A DNA stretch of 6,922 nucleotides from JAZLIC01 sp045617225 (GTDB taxonomy: Bacteria > Bacillota > Clostridia > Monoglobales > Monoglobaceae): assembly GCA_045617225.1 (NCBI GenBank), contig JAZLIC010000019.1, positions 1 to 6,922 of the forward strand, in the 5' to 3' direction. Below the pieces are notes generated by a model. The model was given only the letters and a program-made list of their open reading frames with translations, did no database searches and was not told the origin of the DNA. Below are positions 6,008-6,922 of this stretch, in pieces. Numbering within the stretch: the first letter of the stretch is position 1; every line of letters starts with the position of its first letter. The position numbers and the translations under genes were made by a program.

Positions 6008-6667
6008 ATGAAGTTTGAGTATGACTTTAAAAATCCGAAACTTTCTGAGACGGCATATACGCATATTTCTTTTGCAAAGGAAAGAAAGGTTGAAAGTAAT
6101 CAACGGTTAGAATTCTTTGGCGATAGCATACTGTCGTTTATAGTGGCGGAAATTTTGTATCATAAGTATCCTGAATGTGATGAAGGTATGCTTACAAAAA
6201 TGCGTGCAGAAGCAGTTTGTGAAAAAACGCTTGCGTTGGCGGCAAAAGAAATAGGCTTAGGGGACGGTATTGTCTACGGAAAATCCGAAATTCATCAAAA
6301 GCGTGACCGTGCCTCTATACTTGCCGATACATATGAGGCATACCTTGCCGCAATATATTTAGACGGCGGTATTGACGCGGCAAAAGAATGGGTTAAGGTG
6401 ACGCTTGGTGATAAACTTGAAAATCTCGAAACAGAAGAAGTACATAATTACAAATCCGAAGTACAAAGCTATTTTCAAAAGCGCAACAAAAATTGCGAAG
6501 TAGTGAATTATCGCCTTGTAAAGAAAGATGGACCTGACCACGCACCTTCTTTCGTAGTGGAAGCACTTTATTTAGATAAGGTGATAGGAGGCGGAAGCGG
6601 AAAAACACGAAAGCAGGCAGAGCAGAATGCGGCAAAAGACGCAATGGAGAAACTTGGCGTTTTATAA
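6008..6667 (+). CDS. rnc: Ribonuclease III
   Basis: RNase III cuts double-stranded RNA, processing rRNA precursors and turning over structured mRNAs and antisense pairs. The 219-residue protein has the N-terminal endonuclease domain with the signature NQRLEFFGDS (31-40). The metal-binding acidic residues are expected at E35, D39, E59 (in DEG), D107 and E110 (in ILADTYE). A C-terminal double-stranded RNA-binding domain follows, from about NYKSEVQSYFQ (147) to the GSGKTRKQAEQNAAKDAM stretch near the end. All catalytic residues are intact and length is normal. ATG 6008 follows AAGGAG (5993-5998) with 9-nt spacing. It lies 66 nt after acpP, with a terminator-like hairpin in between and no convincing promoter of its own, so it probably depends partly on read-through. 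smc, often next to rnc, does not follow here. Confidence 0.96.
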   Translation: MKFEYDFKNPKLSETAYTHISFAKERKVESNQRLEFFGDSILSFIVAEILYHKYPECDEGMLTKMRAEAVCEKTLALAAKEIGLGDGIVYGKSEIHQKRDRASILADTYEAYLAAIYLDGGIDAAKEWVKVTLGDKLENLETEEVHNYKSEVQSYFQKRNKNCEVVNYRLVKKDGPDHAPSFVVEALYLDKVIGGGSGKTRKQAEQNAAKDAMEKLGVL

Positions 6668-6718
6668 ATAGTGCTCAGTAAATGCGACGAAATATGTTAG
6701 TTTTTGGAGTTTTCTTCA

Positions 6719-6747
6719 TTGACATAAATGCCGAATAAAGATAAAAT
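6719..6747 (+). promoter_or_regulatory. Sigma-A promoter for purL
   Basis: The -35 box TTGACA (6719-6724) and the -10 box TAAAAT (6742-6747) have a 17-bp spacer, so transcription should start near 6754 with a leader of about 28 nt. The leader is too short for a purine riboswitch. The spacer holds CCGAATAAA (6731-6739), which resembles half of a Bacillus-type PurBox (CCGAACAWT), but no second box is evident. Confidence 0.75.
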
Positions 6748-6781
6748 ATTATTGTGATTAGTTTTATTTATGGAGGACCGT

Positions 6782-6922
6782 ATGAGCATACAGAGAATAT
6801 TTGTAGAAAAGAAAAAGGGTTATGACATCGAGGCTAAGGCTATGAAGCGTGACCTTAAAGAAAATTTAGGAATTTCAGGACTTAGTAAAGTCAGGATTAT
6901 CAATCGTTATGATGTAGAGGGG
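6782..6922 (+). CDS. purL: Phosphoribosylformylglycinamidine synthase, N-terminal fragment
   Basis: The first 47 codons of a gene run off the right edge with no stop. The opening RIFVEKKKGYDIEAKAMKRD, then NLGISGL and the end VRIINRYDVEG, match the start of the long, single-chain FGAM synthase found in Clostridia. This enzyme uses ATP and glutamine to convert FGAR to FGAM in purine synthesis. In this long form the N-terminal part corresponds to the separate PurS subunit of the Bacillus PurSQL complex; catalytic and glutaminase domains would lie beyond the window. ATG 6782 follows GGAGG (6772-6776) with 5-nt spacing. It has its own promoter and lies 114 nt after rnc, so it probably begins a separate unit. 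The call rests on a short but distinctive stretch. Confidence 0.85.
   Translation, partial: MSIQRIFVEKKKGYDIEAKAMKRDLKENLGISGLSKVRIINRYDVEG

Noticed and set aside
6657..6685. Hairpin just after rnc (GCGTTT with AAATGC)
   Set aside because: It contains a wobble, has a large loop and no T run after it, so it is not a credible terminator. I see no clear terminator between rnc and the purL promoter.

Overview
The window is AT-rich chromosomal DNA with clear Shine-Dalgarno sites, sigma-A type -35/-10 boxes and intrinsic terminators. The protein families and the gene order (recA-recX-rimO-pgsA-acpP-rnc, then a long-form purL) suggest a low-GC Firmicute of class Clostridia, probably a gut-type Oscillospirales/Ruminococcus-like anaerobe. 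The lineage is an inference from protein flavour and gene order, not from a search. All recognised genes lie on the plus strand.

Region 1 (1-202) is the 3' end of a left-handed beta-helix (hexapeptide) acyltransferase. Region 2 (about 203-2100) is a self-contained unit. It has an extended -10 promoter, a roughly 300-nt leader carrying a single-aptamer glycine riboswitch with a likely terminator-type expression platform, an AGCS-family sodium:alanine/glycine symporter gene, and a strong intrinsic terminator. Alternative pairings in the leader predict that glycine turns the gene off.

Region 3 (about 2101-5982) starts with a consensus promoter (TTGACA, 17 bp, TATAAT). It continues as a tight gene string: recA (recombinase), recX (RecA modulator), rimO (ribosomal protein S12 methylthiotransferase), pgsA (phosphatidylglycerophosphate synthase) and acpP (acyl carrier protein), ending in a terminator hairpin after acpP. 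Gaps of 2, 8, 8 and 32 nt suggest cotranscription, joining DNA repair, ribosome modification and lipid synthesis.

Region 4 holds rnc (RNase III), 66 nt beyond acpP with the hairpin in its leader. It is followed by a good promoter and the first 47 codons of purL (FGAM synthase, purine synthesis), cut by the window edge.

This is mostly conserved housekeeping DNA. I see no mobile element, CRISPR array, tRNA, rRNA or defence locus, and no evidence of an undescribed multi-gene system. The most informative non-coding feature is the glycine riboswitch leader; smaller points are the recA promoter without a recognisable SOS box and the hairpin in front of rnc.
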